A stretch of DNA of 64,000 nt from Gemmatimonadaceae bacterium (lineage in GTDB: Bacteria > Gemmatimonadota > Gemmatimonadetes > Gemmatimonadales > Gemmatimonadaceae). The stretch is from assembly GCA_019637355.1 (NCBI GenBank), contig JAHBVT010000001.1, forward strand, positions 3,069,192-3,133,191, written 5' to 3'. Of this stretch, positions 47,541-56,051 are shown piece by piece. Position 1 is the first letter of the stretch; the number at the start of each line of letters is the position of its first letter. Made by a program: the position numbers and the translations under genes. The notes under the pieces were generated by a model. It had not been told where the DNA came from, searched no databases, and saw nothing but the letters and a program-made list of their open reading frames with translations.

Positions 47541-47662
47541 GCTACCAGGAGTCCCACCGACGTGATGCCGCGCGATTCGAGCACGACCACGGGAAGTGTC
47601 GCCAGCGCGGCGAATACCACCAAGCCTTCGAGTGTCGACTTCGACTTCTGAGGCCGTGTCAT
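47541..47662 (-). pseudogene. N-terminal stump of a voltage-gated channel-like gene
   Basis: An ATG at 47662 opens a frame reading TLEGLVVFAALATLPVVVLES and ending in GLLVA exactly at the IS3 boundary. This resembles the first helix of bacterial ion-channel proteins. The rest is not on the other side of the IS, which suggests an IS-linked deletion. Too short for certainty. Confidence 0.45.
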
Positions 47663-47707
47663 CGTGCTGGAGTAGAATGGCACCCAAGTCGAGCTGTGTT
47701 TGCTGTC

Positions 47708-48514
47708 CTAATTGGTCACCTCTGCCGCGACCGTTGCCTTGGAGACACCTGTGGGCTGGTCCTCTGTCCTGACGCGCTGCGCTTTGCGAGCGACGCGCGC
47801 GAGACTCCGCCTCGCAGACTCGGCCTTCTCACCTTCGAGAATCTCGCGCTTCAGGACGTCGGTGCGAAGCACCGCCTGAATGAGTTCCGAGTCGATTCGC
47901 GTGTCAGGATTGAGGCGACGAAGCTCGCGACGGAGAACACCAACCACAGAATCGCTGCATACAAGTGCCCCGATTGCGTACTTACTCAACGCCTCCTGCT
48001 GCGCGGCAAAATCTTCGAGATGGCTCTTCAGCCAGCCCTCCTTCGAGAGCAGCCATAGCAAGGCAAGGTCTTCGTCCTTGCGAGGACTCAAGAGCGAAAG
48101 GTCGACTTCTGCGACAAGCGTGTGCTCAATTGGTTTTCCGAAGCCGACTCGATACACGAGCCAGCGTGTTCCGTTCGTGAGCGTTACCCACTCGCAACCT
48201 TGGTTTGCTGCGTAGTCCACCGCCTGCTTAACGTGATTCTCCTTGAGTCCGAGTCCTGCGGACTTCACCTCGATAAGCCACGCAAGCTTGCCATCGAGCT
48301 TTACCGCGAGATCGCAGTACGTGCCCCGAATTGCGTGCTCGGATGTGACCTCGGCGTACTTGTCGTATCCAAGAATCTCCGCGAGGATGTCCTTAACGAT
48401 GGTCACCGTATCAGCCTCGGTGACATCTCTCGCGCGCGCCCCGTCGAGAATGGGCTGAAAGCGCTTCAAGCCAGCTGCGAGGCGGGAACTGACCTTTGCG
48501 GGAATCTTAGACAT
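47708..48514 (-). CDS. HsdR N-terminal-like PD-(D/E)XK nuclease
   Basis: 268 residues from ATG 48514. The type-I-restriction R-subunit N-terminal domain is evident: ILGYDKYAEVTSEHAIRGTYCDLAVKLDG with the active aspartate near residue 68, then WLIEVKSAG giving E82-x-K84, and VKQAVDYAANQGCEWVTLTNGTRW. No helicase motor is attached. Lies 155 bases downstream of the Cys/His-rich gene on the same strand; could be the nuclease of that module or an independent gene. Base composition is visibly less GC-rich than the backbone. Confidence 0.82.
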   Translation of the reverse strand: MSKIPAKVSSRLAAGLKRFQPILDGARARDVTEADTVTIVKDILAEILGYDKYAEVTSEHAIRGTYCDLAVKLDGKLAWLIEVKSAGLGLKENHVKQAVDYAANQGCEWVTLTNGTRWLVYRVGFGKPIEHTLVAEVDLSLLSPRKDEDLALLWLLSKEGWLKSHLEDFAAQQEALSKYAIGALVCSDSVVGVLRRELRRLNPDTRIDSELIQAVLRTDVLKREILEGEKAESARRSLARVARKAQRVRTEDQPTGVSKATVAAEVTN

Positions 48515-48669
48515 GGCACCGAGTGTTGAATAATTCGCTTCTGCGGAGGGCGAGTAGGGCCGCTGCATCCTAACATAAAGTGAAGCACTGGCCTCACAAT
48601 CGCTACTGCGCCTGAGCTCCGAAACGGAGACAGCGACGAAGGCCACCGATGATGATAATGTGCCCCAAC
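48515..48669. promoter_or_regulatory. Spacer between nuclease and Cys/His-rich gene
   Basis: 155 AT-richer bases. It should hold the nuclease gene's own promoter, or nothing if the unit is one operon. No clear terminator hairpin was found. Confidence 0.25.
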
Positions 48670-50802
48670 CTAAACGAGACGCTTGGTTCCGAGCACCGAC
48701 TTCATTCTAGCTCTCTCGGCTCGGTCCGATCCGTGTCGCAGCACGAAAACGACCTTCCGCGTCCAGCCCAAGTCAGCCTCGACGATACTGTGCGTGGCAT
48801 CCCGCGCCGAGCGCCACGATTTTGCCCGCATCGCATCTTCAAATAGCTCATTCGCCGGAGTTAGCCACTCCTGTGCGGGTGCTGAACGCGGCCGCAAGTT
48901 AGCACAGGTTACACAAAGCTTCTCAGGTGCAGCACGATCAGCGGCGCACACGTGTCGCCCGCAGGACGTGCATTCAAAACGATGGCGGTCACACGAGCGC
49001 CGCTCGCACACTGGGCATTCGTGAGTCCCTGTTAGCGAGAACGCGGCTCCATCGACGTGGCAGGTGGTGCGATGGGACTCGCACGCCTTCTCTCCGCGAC
49101 GATCGCCGAGTTCGGACAGGTGCCTGTCGCAGTGAAGGGCGAGATCTTCGGCACATATCCCTAAGTGTTCAGCACACGCCATCGCGCCGCAGCTCGAGCA
49201 CGGTGAGATTTCATCGACCGCGAACACCGCGGTAGGCTCGTACGCACACACCGCCCTGTCATTGACGCACACCAAGCGTCGAGAGCGATCGGTACGCCGG
49301 AGGTGCGTCGAGCAGTGAACGTGCCCATCTACTTCGCAACGCGCCTGGTGGTCCTCACACACAACTCGCTCACATGTTGCACACCCCGACACCTCGTCAG
49401 GCCCCACCAACTCGTTCGATCCTCCCTCGCAGCGCCGTACACATCGGGCGCAGAAGCGCCTAGCTCCGCGCGGCGCGTCAGCGGCAGAGTGAGAAGCGTG
49501 GCTATCGCAGACCTTGTCTCCACAAGTCGCGCACATCGCTATGCAAGAAGTGCAGGCGGGATGCCCTCCATCCTCGCACTCATCCTCGTGCGAACTACAA
49601 TGTGAGCGGAGGCACGACACGCAGGTGCGAGCGTGTGCGTCGCACGCGGGCTGCGAGTCCACGTGGCAAGCCGCGATTCCGTGCTTCTCACAGAATGAGT
49701 CCTCGCACACCGAGCACTCACGATCACACGCAGAGCAGGTCACGTGATCGTGCCGGCAGACCGACACATCCTTCGGAGCCTTCGCGCCACAAGCTGGACA
49801 GCCAAAGTGCCAGTGTCTGTCGCCAGCAAGCACGCGCTCAGCAGTCGCCTGTCCACGATGTCCGTTCGAAGTCAGCGTCCAATGCGCCCGTTGAACCAGC
49901 ACCTGCCATTCGGTAAGCTGAACTGGGTGGACGACCGCACGTACGTCATGGCGATCGCGTTCCTCTGCGAGCCGCCTGTCGCGCTCAGCCTCGAACACGC
50001 GCCTCGCATCACGATCGGGGATGGCAGTTCCGCGGCCGCCGCCCTCCTCCAGCATAGACTGATAGTATCGCTGAATGCGACCACTCTCGTGGGTGAACTC
50101 CCGCTCGGCCTTCTGGCGCAGGCGCTCGATCTGGGGCTCCAACGCAACCCTCAGATCCCCAAGCATACGGCTCACGAGATCTGAAGCGGGCATCGCGGTC
50201 GCTACTGGCGGTCCCTGAATCAGGGCGCGAGACTGCGCAGATAAGAGCTGACGCTCACACTCGGTGGCGATGTCCGCGCCCAGCGCGACTCCTGAGACTG
50301 TGTCATACACCTGGCTCTCCACCAGATGCTCCTCGAGCGTCGCCCCTGCGCGAACTGCGACACGAGCGGTAAGGCGCCCCACACGATGAATCGCGATGGA
50401 TGACTCGGCTTCAGCGGCCTGGCCACGCTTCACAGATGCCGGAAGCGAGGGTTGCGCACTCGCCTCGGCCTCCTGAGCGCCCACAGAGCCGGCAAAGTAG
50501 CGCGCGCCGCGCCCACGGACCGCGGCGATGAGCTGCTCAACAAACGCGCTGCCGACGATGGCCATCTCGGCGTCGGCATCCGCTTGGATTGCCTCAAGTG
50601 AGAAAGCCAGCCGCACATTCGAGCGGTTTCCGAACGTGCGGCGATCAGCAACCGGGATCGTCAGCTCATACAAATGCGGTGAGAGTTCGGTGAGCGAAGC
50701 ACCCGTATGTGCGGCGTAGCGATCAATCAGATCACGAACGTGGCGGTCCCCGAGCGTCTCGTGTTCGAGGCCTTCGGGGTGGCTCGACGCACCTTCGCTC
50801 AC
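48670..50802 (-). CDS. Large Cys/His-rich protein, helicase partner
   Basis: 710 residues. The first ~330 residues are Cys-free and begin HVRDLIDRYAAHTGASLTEL, loosely like YqhG, the neighbour of the SNF2 helicase YqhH in Bacillus. From about residue 340 to 640 come many CxxC...H/C units such as CPACG, CSACDRECSVCEDSFCEKHG, CATCERVVCEDH and CTSCGRHVC, enough for several zinc ribbons or RING-like modules. Its ATG overlaps the helicase stop by 4 bases. Likely a DNA- or protein-binding scaffold for the helicase. Family not recognised. Confidence 0.7.
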   Translation of the reverse strand: MSEGASSHPEGLEHETLGDRHVRDLIDRYAAHTGASLTELSPHLYELTIPVADRRTFGNRSNVRLAFSLEAIQADADAEMAIVGSAFVEQLIAAVRGRGARYFAGSVGAQEAEASAQPSLPASVKRGQAAEAESSIAIHRVGRLTARVAVRAGATLEEHLVESQVYDTVSGVALGADIATECERQLLSAQSRALIQGPPVATAMPASDLVSRMLGDLRVALEPQIERLRQKAEREFTHESGRIQRYYQSMLEEGGGRGTAIPDRDARRVFEAERDRRLAEERDRHDVRAVVHPVQLTEWQVLVQRAHWTLTSNGHRGQATAERVLAGDRHWHFGCPACGAKAPKDVSVCRHDHVTCSACDRECSVCEDSFCEKHGIAACHVDSQPACDAHARTCVSCLRSHCSSHEDECEDGGHPACTSCIAMCATCGDKVCDSHASHSAADAPRGARRFCARCVRRCEGGSNELVGPDEVSGCATCERVVCEDHQARCEVDGHVHCSTHLRRTDRSRRLVCVNDRAVCAYEPTAVFAVDEISPCSSCGAMACAEHLGICAEDLALHCDRHLSELGDRRGEKACESHRTTCHVDGAAFSLTGTHECPVCERRSCDRHRFECTSCGRHVCAADRAAPEKLCVTCANLRPRSAPAQEWLTPANELFEDAMRAKSWRSARDATHSIVEADLGWTRKVVFVLRHGSDRAERARMKSVLGTKRLV

Positions 50803-52934
50803 GAGGACGCTCGCACGAGGGGCGCCTCCGCATCAGCGTCAATCTCAATGAGCATCATAGGTAGCGAGTCCGCCTTCACCATCAAGTGGACTGCCCGCTG
50901 CCGGTGTGTCAGGCCAGAGATGCGATAGACGGGCCCGTACTCTCTCACGTGATCCTCCTCCACGTGCGCGTGCTCAAGCGCCTCCAGAATCTCGTTCTCG
51001 TGAAGGCCAATTGCTTGACGCCGAGAGTCGACGCCCTGCTTCTTCTCGAGAAGCCGTGTTCCATAGCCAAGACGAACACGCGAGGCAGGCGGCAAGTGCC
51101 GAAACTCGCGTTCAAGCCGCATCGCATTGTCATCTGCCGCAATATCGGAATTCAGCTGCTCTTGGAGCAATCCCTCGTCACGGCTCGCAGTGATCCGTTG
51201 CCCAATACCATCGATGAGACGCTCAAACTCTTCCTCCGTACCGGCCTCGAGGAACTTGGTCGTCAGTTCGGTCTCAAGTGCGTCAGCCCCTCCAAACTCG
51301 CCAAGAATGACATCGAGCTCCCCGACGACCAACTCGAACAGCTTGATCTTCTGGTCAAGGAGCTTGAGCACGTGCGCCTCAATCGTCTGCTCAGCGGCCA
51401 GGTTGATGATGTGCGCGTCCCTCGTCTGACCAATCCGGTGGATGCGGCCGATACGCTGCTCGACAATCATTGGATTCCAGGGCAACTCATAGTTCACCAG
51501 AACATTGCAGAACTGGAGATTCAACCCCTCAGTGCCAGCGCGCGTCGATACAAACACGGCGTCAGGAGTGTTCTTGAACGCGTTCAGGCGCTTCACTCGC
51601 TCGTCTCGGGAAAGTCCCCCTTGATAGATCACGGCGCGTCGCCCAAGCGATTCCACCGACTGTCGAATCAGATCCAACGTTGGCAAATGCTCGGAGAATA
51701 CGATGACCTGCTCAGTGTGCGTCCCGAGGAGGCGCTCTAGAGTCTGGAGCTTAGCGTGCTCGCTTACATCACGAGCGAAGCTCGCTAGCTTCAGCGCGTG
51801 CTGCCGGTACTCTGGAGTGATGAACTCACCCTCAGCCATTCGCTCCAGCGAAACGCCAAGTGCGGTGGACGATGAACATAGCCGCCGACAGAGGCGCATA
51901 AGCTCTAAAGTGAGAATCCCTTTTCCTGTGTTGCGCTTTCGCCGCGCTCGATCTTCCTCTGCCTCTTCTCGCGATGGCTGGATGAAGCCCTTCCGATAGA
52001 GCTCTCGTAGGTAGCCAACCGAAGCCTGATACAACGCGCGCTCTGGCGGAGTCAACCGAGTGATTGGGTGCAGCGGTATTCGCTTGGGCAGTTCGAGCGC
52101 GTGAGCGACGCTAGAGCGACGAGTGCGGACCATGACCTGAGAGGTCAAGTCTTTGAGCGCGCCCGGGTCTTTCACGCGTCGCCGATCGCCTCTCACGAGA
52201 TAGCGCTGCGCGAACTCTGTCCAAGTCCCTAGCTGTCCCGGGCGCAGCAAGGTGATGAGGTTGTACAGTTCACGGAGGTCGTTCTGAAGGGGCGTCGCGG
52301 TCAGCAGGAGGATGTAGTTTCGCCGAATCTCTTGAATAAACTTGTACGTCGCCGACGACTCGTTTTTAAGCTTGTGCGCTTCGTCAAGGATGACGAGGTC
52401 CCATTGGTGACGGAGGATGGCCTCACGATGCTTTTTGGTACGAGCTCGGTCGTACGAGGCGATGCCCCGTGTAACGCGCCGCCATTCGTCGGGGCCCGTG
52501 GGCGCATCGAAGTTCTCAAAGAACTTTGATTCCAGCTCGCCCTGCCACTGATCTACGAGCGCTGCTGGCGTGAGAATCAGGATGCGCCGAGCCAGTCCGC
52601 GGACGACGAGCTCTTTTAGAATGATGCCCGCTTCGATGGTCTTTCCGAGCCCGACCTCGTCGGCGAGGAGCGCGCGCCCTCCCATCTGGCGGAGAACGGT
52701 AAGAGCGACATCGATCTGGTGCGGCAGCTCCTTTATGGTATTCGCGTTCAGCGTGATTAGGGAATCGAATCCTGGAACAAGAGACAGGCGTTCCGCCGCG
52801 CGGCGCAGGTCGAACCATTCACGGCTGTCAGGTTCCCGCTGAAGAGCGCTGGAGAACTGGGCCAATGATGTCTCGTCGACTGTCCACAACTGGGTAAGTG
52901 TTCGCATGGGTGTCGTGGGAACTCGCGGACTCAT
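50799..52934 (-). CDS. SNF2/RapA-like DEAD/DEAH helicase
   Basis: 711 residues from ATG 52934; MRTL at 52907 is an alternative start. Full SNF2 motor: Q-like LPHQIDVALTVLRQMGG, Walker A ADEVGLGKTIEAG (near residue 91), DEAHKLKN, TATPLQNDL, and motif VI VEQRIGRIHRIGQ. The first ~65 residues are family-specific. Likely a DNA translocase. Coupled to the Cys/His-rich gene by a 4-base overlap, so the two form a unit. Its 5' end runs into a half attC site. Confidence 0.92.
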   Translation of the reverse strand: MSPRVPTTPMRTLTQLWTVDETSLAQFSSALQREPDSREWFDLRRAAERLSLVPGFDSLITLNANTIKELPHQIDVALTVLRQMGGRALLADEVGLGKTIEAGIILKELVVRGLARRILILTPAALVDQWQGELESKFFENFDAPTGPDEWRRVTRGIASYDRARTKKHREAILRHQWDLVILDEAHKLKNESSATYKFIQEIRRNYILLLTATPLQNDLRELYNLITLLRPGQLGTWTEFAQRYLVRGDRRRVKDPGALKDLTSQVMVRTRRSSVAHALELPKRIPLHPITRLTPPERALYQASVGYLRELYRKGFIQPSREEAEEDRARRKRNTGKGILTLELMRLCRRLCSSSTALGVSLERMAEGEFITPEYRQHALKLASFARDVSEHAKLQTLERLLGTHTEQVIVFSEHLPTLDLIRQSVESLGRRAVIYQGGLSRDERVKRLNAFKNTPDAVFVSTRAGTEGLNLQFCNVLVNYELPWNPMIVEQRIGRIHRIGQTRDAHIINLAAEQTIEAHVLKLLDQKIKLFELVVGELDVILGEFGGADALETELTTKFLEAGTEEEFERLIDGIGQRITASRDEGLLQEQLNSDIAADDNAMRLEREFRHLPPASRVRLGYGTRLLEKKQGVDSRRQAIGLHENEILEALEHAHVEEDHVREYGPVYRISGLTHRQRAVHLMVKADSLPMMLIEIDADAEAPLVRASS

Positions 52935-52966
52935 CGCGAGCGTCGGCTGCAAGCGTCGTTATCTGG
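52935..52966 (-). other. Half attC site (R''-L'' arm) of the kinase cassette
   Basis: On the minus strand this reads CCAGATAACGACGCTTGCAG, the R''-L'' arm of the local attC type. Its first nine bases are the exact complement of the kinase cassette's own first bases (GTTATCTGG at 53876-53868). The matching L'-R' arm is not found downstream; the helicase gene starts there instead. A broken cassette end. Confidence 0.65.
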
Positions 52967-52974
52967 CGCGCGCA

Positions 52975-53853
52975 CTACTCGGCAGGTGAGTTGAGATCGC
53001 GCCACATCTCCAGTGATGAAGCTGTGCGGTAGACCGCATGCCGGCGAAGCGCCTTCTCGAGGGCAAAGTTATAAGGGGCGGGAAGCGTTAACGCGAGAGC
53101 GCGCGGAGCTCCCGCAAGGACCTCCTCAACTGTGAAGCTGAGCTCCTTGCCGAGCGCTAGCTGGAGAAAGAGTAGCCCCAAGTGATAGATGTCCACCCGA
53201 TAGTCAATCGGGCCGAACTCATCGGGGTCAAGAACCTCAGGCGGGAGCATCCACTGCGCGCGAGTATTCTCAACGCGCAAGTCTCCCGCGACCTTTGCGA
53301 CGCCGAGATCCGCCAGCTTGAACTGAATCGCCTGATACTCATCCGGGGCGACCTCGTCGTACGCGTACGAGGTAAAAACATTGCCCAGGTGAATGTCTTG
53401 ATGAACGAGGCCGGCACCGTGAACGTGTGCGACAGCCTGCAGAATGCAGCGCGCAACCGGACGTCCCCAGTCTCCCACCAAATAGTCAGGCAGTGAGAAA
53501 AGGGAGGAAACCGGCTCCTCGCAGCGCTCCGTGACAATGTAGAATGTGTCCCGATACTCAAAGGCATCGTACACGAACGTGATGAACGGGTGGCGCAGAA
53601 AAAGCAGTTTCTGAAACTCGGCCTCTGCCTTTGCGCGAACTTCCTCGTACGATCCGACCGGCTTTAGTACCTTCGCGGCCAGCTGATTGTCCCATACGTC
53701 AGTGCAGGCGTATGCGACACCGAAATGGCCCTCGCCAAGCTGCTCACCCATGACAAAGGTGTTGCCGGTGGCGAGGCTAGTGATGACCTCTCCGGGCTCG
53801 GGAACCACTACACGCTTCAGCTCACCCAGTGGTCCTGAGACTTCCTTTGACAC
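52975..53853 (-). CDS. Ser/Thr protein kinase-like protein in an integron cassette
   Basis: 292 residues from GTG 53853 with a GGAGAGG site. Eukaryotic-type kinase motifs: Gly loop LGEGHFG (39-45), AAKVLK lysine 61, HQD in place of HRD (151-153), metal asparagine 158, DLG in place of DFG (182-184) and PPE for APE (204-206). Catalytic Asp and Lys are kept, so activity is plausible. No sensor or membrane domain. The gene fills a single cassette: its left border is the R' box 15 bases before the start and its stop lies 9 bases before R''. Confidence 0.85.
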   Translation of the reverse strand: MSKEVSGPLGELKRVVVPEPGEVITSLATGNTFVMGEQLGEGHFGVAYACTDVWDNQLAAKVLKPVGSYEEVRAKAEAEFQKLLFLRHPFITFVYDAFEYRDTFYIVTERCEEPVSSLFSLPDYLVGDWGRPVARCILQAVAHVHGAGLVHQDIHLGNVFTSYAYDEVAPDEYQAIQFKLADLGVAKVAGDLRVENTRAQWMLPPEVLDPDEFGPIDYRVDIYHLGLLFLQLALGKELSFTVEEVLAGAPRALALTLPAPYNFALEKALRRHAVYRTASSLEMWRDLNSPAE

Positions 53854-54018
53854 TGATCCTCTCCGGTCCAGATAACGTGTGCTTCTGCTGCGAGCGCTTC
53901 CATAGTTGGTATGAAGCGGCGGCTGGACCTCCGCCCATCCACGGGTGCAAGGTTCTGCCCCATACCATCTACCGTGCTCGCCGTCTCGCGACGGGGCACA
54001 CTGCGGAGGCCAGCCGCC

Positions 54019-55062
54019 ATGGATATGATAGGCATCGATCTCCACAAGCGCGAGAGCCAGCTCTGCATCCTCGACGGGCAGGGCGGCGTCACCGAACGAC
54101 GCATCGTCACGAGCCGTGACCGCTTCACCGCGGTGCTGGGCGCGCGTCCGCCCGCGCGGATCCTCGTCGAGGCGTCGACCGAGAGCGAGTGGGTCGCGTG
54201 TCACCTGGAGGCGCTGGGCCACGCGGTCGTCGTGGCGGATCCGAACTTCGCGCCGATGTACGCCACGCGCAGCCGCCGGGTGAAGACGGACAAGCGCGAT
54301 GCGCGGACCCTGGCTGACGCGCTCCGGCTCGGCGCCTATCGTCCGGCGCACCGCGTCTCGGCGGCGCGGCGGCATGTGCGCGCCGAGTTGGCGGTGCGCG
54401 AGGCCTTGGTCCGCACACGCACGCGATGCATCGCGCTCGCCAAGGCCCTCGTGCGCCGCGACGGCCTGCGCGTGCCGAACAGCACGGCCGCGTGGTTTGT
54501 CGAACGACTCACCGCGCTCCCGCTCTCGCCGGTGCTGGCGGCCGAGCTCGCGCCGCTGGTCGCGATCCTCGCGCCGCTGAACGTGCAGATCGCGGCCGCC
54601 GACGCGCGCATCGCGGCGCTCGGGCGGACGGACCCGATCGTCGCGCTGCTGCAGACGGCCCCCGCCGTCGGGCCGGTGACGTCCAGCGGCATCGTCGCGA
54701 TCGCGGATGACATCGGCCGGTTCCCGTCGGCGCACCAGTTCGAGGCCTTCCTCGGGTTGGTGCCCGGGGAGCGGAGCTCGGGCGAGAAGCGGCGACTCGG
54801 CCACATCACGAAGGCGGGCAACCGGCGCGCGCGCTATCTCCTGGTCGAGGCGGCGTGGCGCATCCTCCGCTCCAAGTCAAGCGACACCGCGGTGTTGCGG
54901 GCGTGGGCGCAGCGCATCCTGCATCGCCGCGGCACGAAGATCGCGGCGGTCGCGCTGGCGCGGCGGCTCGCGGGCATCCTCTATGCGATGTGGCGGGACC
55001 AGCGGGCGTACGACGCGGGCCACCTGCGGACGCCGCAGCCCGTGCCGGCGTCCGCCGCATGA
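54019..55062 (+). CDS. IS110/IS1111-group transposase (DEDD recombinase)
   Basis: 347 residues from ATG 54019, GGAGG site upstream. N-terminal DEDD domain: MIGIDLHKRESQLCIL (first Asp), ILVEASTESEW (Glu), TDKRDARTLADAL (Asp pair). C-terminal Transposase_20 domain with TAPAVGPVTSSGIVAIADDI and the serine region LGLVPGERSSGEKRRLGHITKAGNRRAR. Full length; appears intact. Confidence 0.92.
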   Translation: MDMIGIDLHKRESQLCILDGQGGVTERRIVTSRDRFTAVLGARPPARILVEASTESEWVACHLEALGHAVVVADPNFAPMYATRSRRVKTDKRDARTLADALRLGAYRPAHRVSAARRHVRAELAVREALVRTRTRCIALAKALVRRDGLRVPNSTAAWFVERLTALPLSPVLAAELAPLVAILAPLNVQIAAADARIAALGRTDPIVALLQTAPAVGPVTSSGIVAIADDIGRFPSAHQFEAFLGLVPGERSSGEKRRLGHITKAGNRRARYLLVEAAWRILRSKSSDTAVLRAWAQRILHRRGTKIAAVALARRLAGILYAMWRDQRAYDAGHLRTPQPVPASAA

Positions 55063-55319
55063 TCGATGGGTAAGGGCAGGACCTGCGTGGGATCGAGATG
55101 ACTGAATCGGGAGTGGTGAGCGCGACGCATTTTATGGCCGCAGGTGAGAGCCGCCCCATAGTTGGCGCCACCATTCCTTCGCAGACCCCAATGCGCCGAG
55201 GCCTCGGGCCTCACGAGCGAGCGCGAACAGAAGGATGAGCAGCACCTCGAGCAGCGCAGGCACAACTGAGTCGTGCAACAGCGTCAACGCACCTGGGGCT
55301 TGACGCGGGCCGCCGCTTC
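55063..55319 (+). ncRNA. Candidate bridge-RNA region in the IS right end
   Basis: IS1111-group elements carry their guide RNA in the 3' non-coding end. Here CCATAGTTGG (55156-55165) repeats the left IS junction (53900-53909), and GCGAGCGC-n2-ACAGAA (near 55217-55232) resembles the rejoined target GCGAGCGC-TTC-ACAGAA. These could be donor and target guides. Pattern match only; no fold computed. Confidence 0.35.
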
Positions 55320-55419
55320 ACAGAAAAATGCGGTTGTGGGGCCGCTGCCGTCCTTCCGCATCGTGGAGCAGGGGCCCCACAACCGCTACCGGATCTGCGC
55401 TTGTCGGCAGCAAGCGTCG

Positions 55420-55935
55420 TTATGGCGCAGGAGCCCGCTGCGCGCACTCATCGAGGACGGCAATCACCGTGTCGAGCACGGCGACAACGTCCCACAACTC
55501 ATCATCGTCGAGCGCGGGGTCGTCGTCCACGCCGGGGTCATCGGAATCCTTGCCAATGACCGCATCGAAGACGGCGGCAATCAGGTGCGGCTGCGGCGAC
55601 CCATGGAACATCTGCTCGGCTGGATAGCCGGCGTCGACGAGGGCCGCGGCGTCCGCGATGCGCTTTTCGGACCGCTCAAACTGCGCCGAGATCTGATCTT
55701 CGGTGGCGGGCCGGGTTCCGGGGCGATGCTCGCGGTAGATCTCGTAGCACGCAACCATGCAGTCTCGGGCGACTTCCTGCGCGTCCTCGCCGAGGTGGTG
55801 CGTGAAGCCGAGCACGAAGCCGGTCAGCTCGTCTTGAAAGGGGCCGGACCTAGCCTCGAGCTTCGCCCACTCCTTCGGCGAACTCCGCATCACGCGCGTC
55901 CAGGTCGCAGATACCTGCGCCGGTGTGAGTTTCAT
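55420..55935 (-). CDS. Integron-cassette protein, unknown (171 aa)
   Basis: 171 residues, MKLTPAQVSATWTRVMRSSPKEW, mostly helical and acidic towards the C-terminus (DDPGVDDDPALDDDELWD). No family recognised. The start lies 17 bases from the R' box of the preceding attC and the TAA stop sits inside the R'' box of its own, the compact layout of an integron cassette. Confidence 0.7.
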   Translation of the reverse strand: MKLTPAQVSATWTRVMRSSPKEWAKLEARSGPFQDELTGFVLGFTHHLGEDAQEVARDCMVACYEIYREHRPGTRPATEDQISAQFERSEKRIADAAALVDAGYPAEQMFHGSPQPHLIAAVFDAVIGKDSDDPGVDDDPALDDDELWDVVAVLDTVIAVLDECAQRAPAP

Positions 55936-55951
55936 CTATTCGTCAGGTAGT

Positions 55952-56051
55952 CGCCATAACGTTCGCTTCTGCTGCGGACACTCCAATAAGATGCGCCGGC
56001 GTAGCCGGCGCTTCAATATCGTGGCCGTCGGCAGCAAGCAGCGTTATGCGG
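55952..56051 (-). other. attC site
   Basis: 100 bases. Plus strand CGCCATAACGTTCGCTTCTG on the left and CAGCAAGCAGCGTTATGCGG on the right, with a central GCGCCGGC/GCCGGCGC palindrome. Minus-strand R'' is CCGCATAAC, the exact complement of the 5' end of the cassette it closes (GTTATGCGG at 56537-56529). Confidence 0.87.

Larger units (their letters stand above)
53901..55319 (+). mobile_element. IS110-family (IS1111-group) element in an attC loop
   Basis: About 1,419 bases. Subterminal inverted repeats GAAGCGGCGGC (53913-53923) and GCCGCCGCTTC (55309-55319) fit the IS1111 group, and CGCTTC occurs at both junctions. One transposase frame, a short 118-base left end and a 257-base right end. Ends are placed from the rejoined attC and may be off by a few bases. 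Confidence 0.75.
53868..55427 (-). other. attC site split by an IS1111-type element
   Basis: Two arms 1.4 kb apart match like one attC. The R' side, 53868-53900, reads (plus) CCAGATAACGTGTGCTTCTG then CTGCGAGCGCTTC; the R'' side ends at 55427 in CAGCAAGCGTCGTTATGGCG, with stem GCGGTTGTGGGGCC/GGCCCCACAACCGC at 55332-55388. Arms align TAAC-n8-CTGCYG with an extra base on the R'' arm. The insert is an IS element in the loop. R'' CGCCATAAC is the exact complement of the 5' end of the adjoining 171-aa cassette (GTTATGGCG). Confidence 0.7.

Noticed and set aside
52975-54804. A 609-codon open frame joining the kinase to sequence antisense to the transposase
   Set aside because: The kinase has its own GTG with a good ribosome site; the upstream part is antisense to an IS transposase and has no domain.
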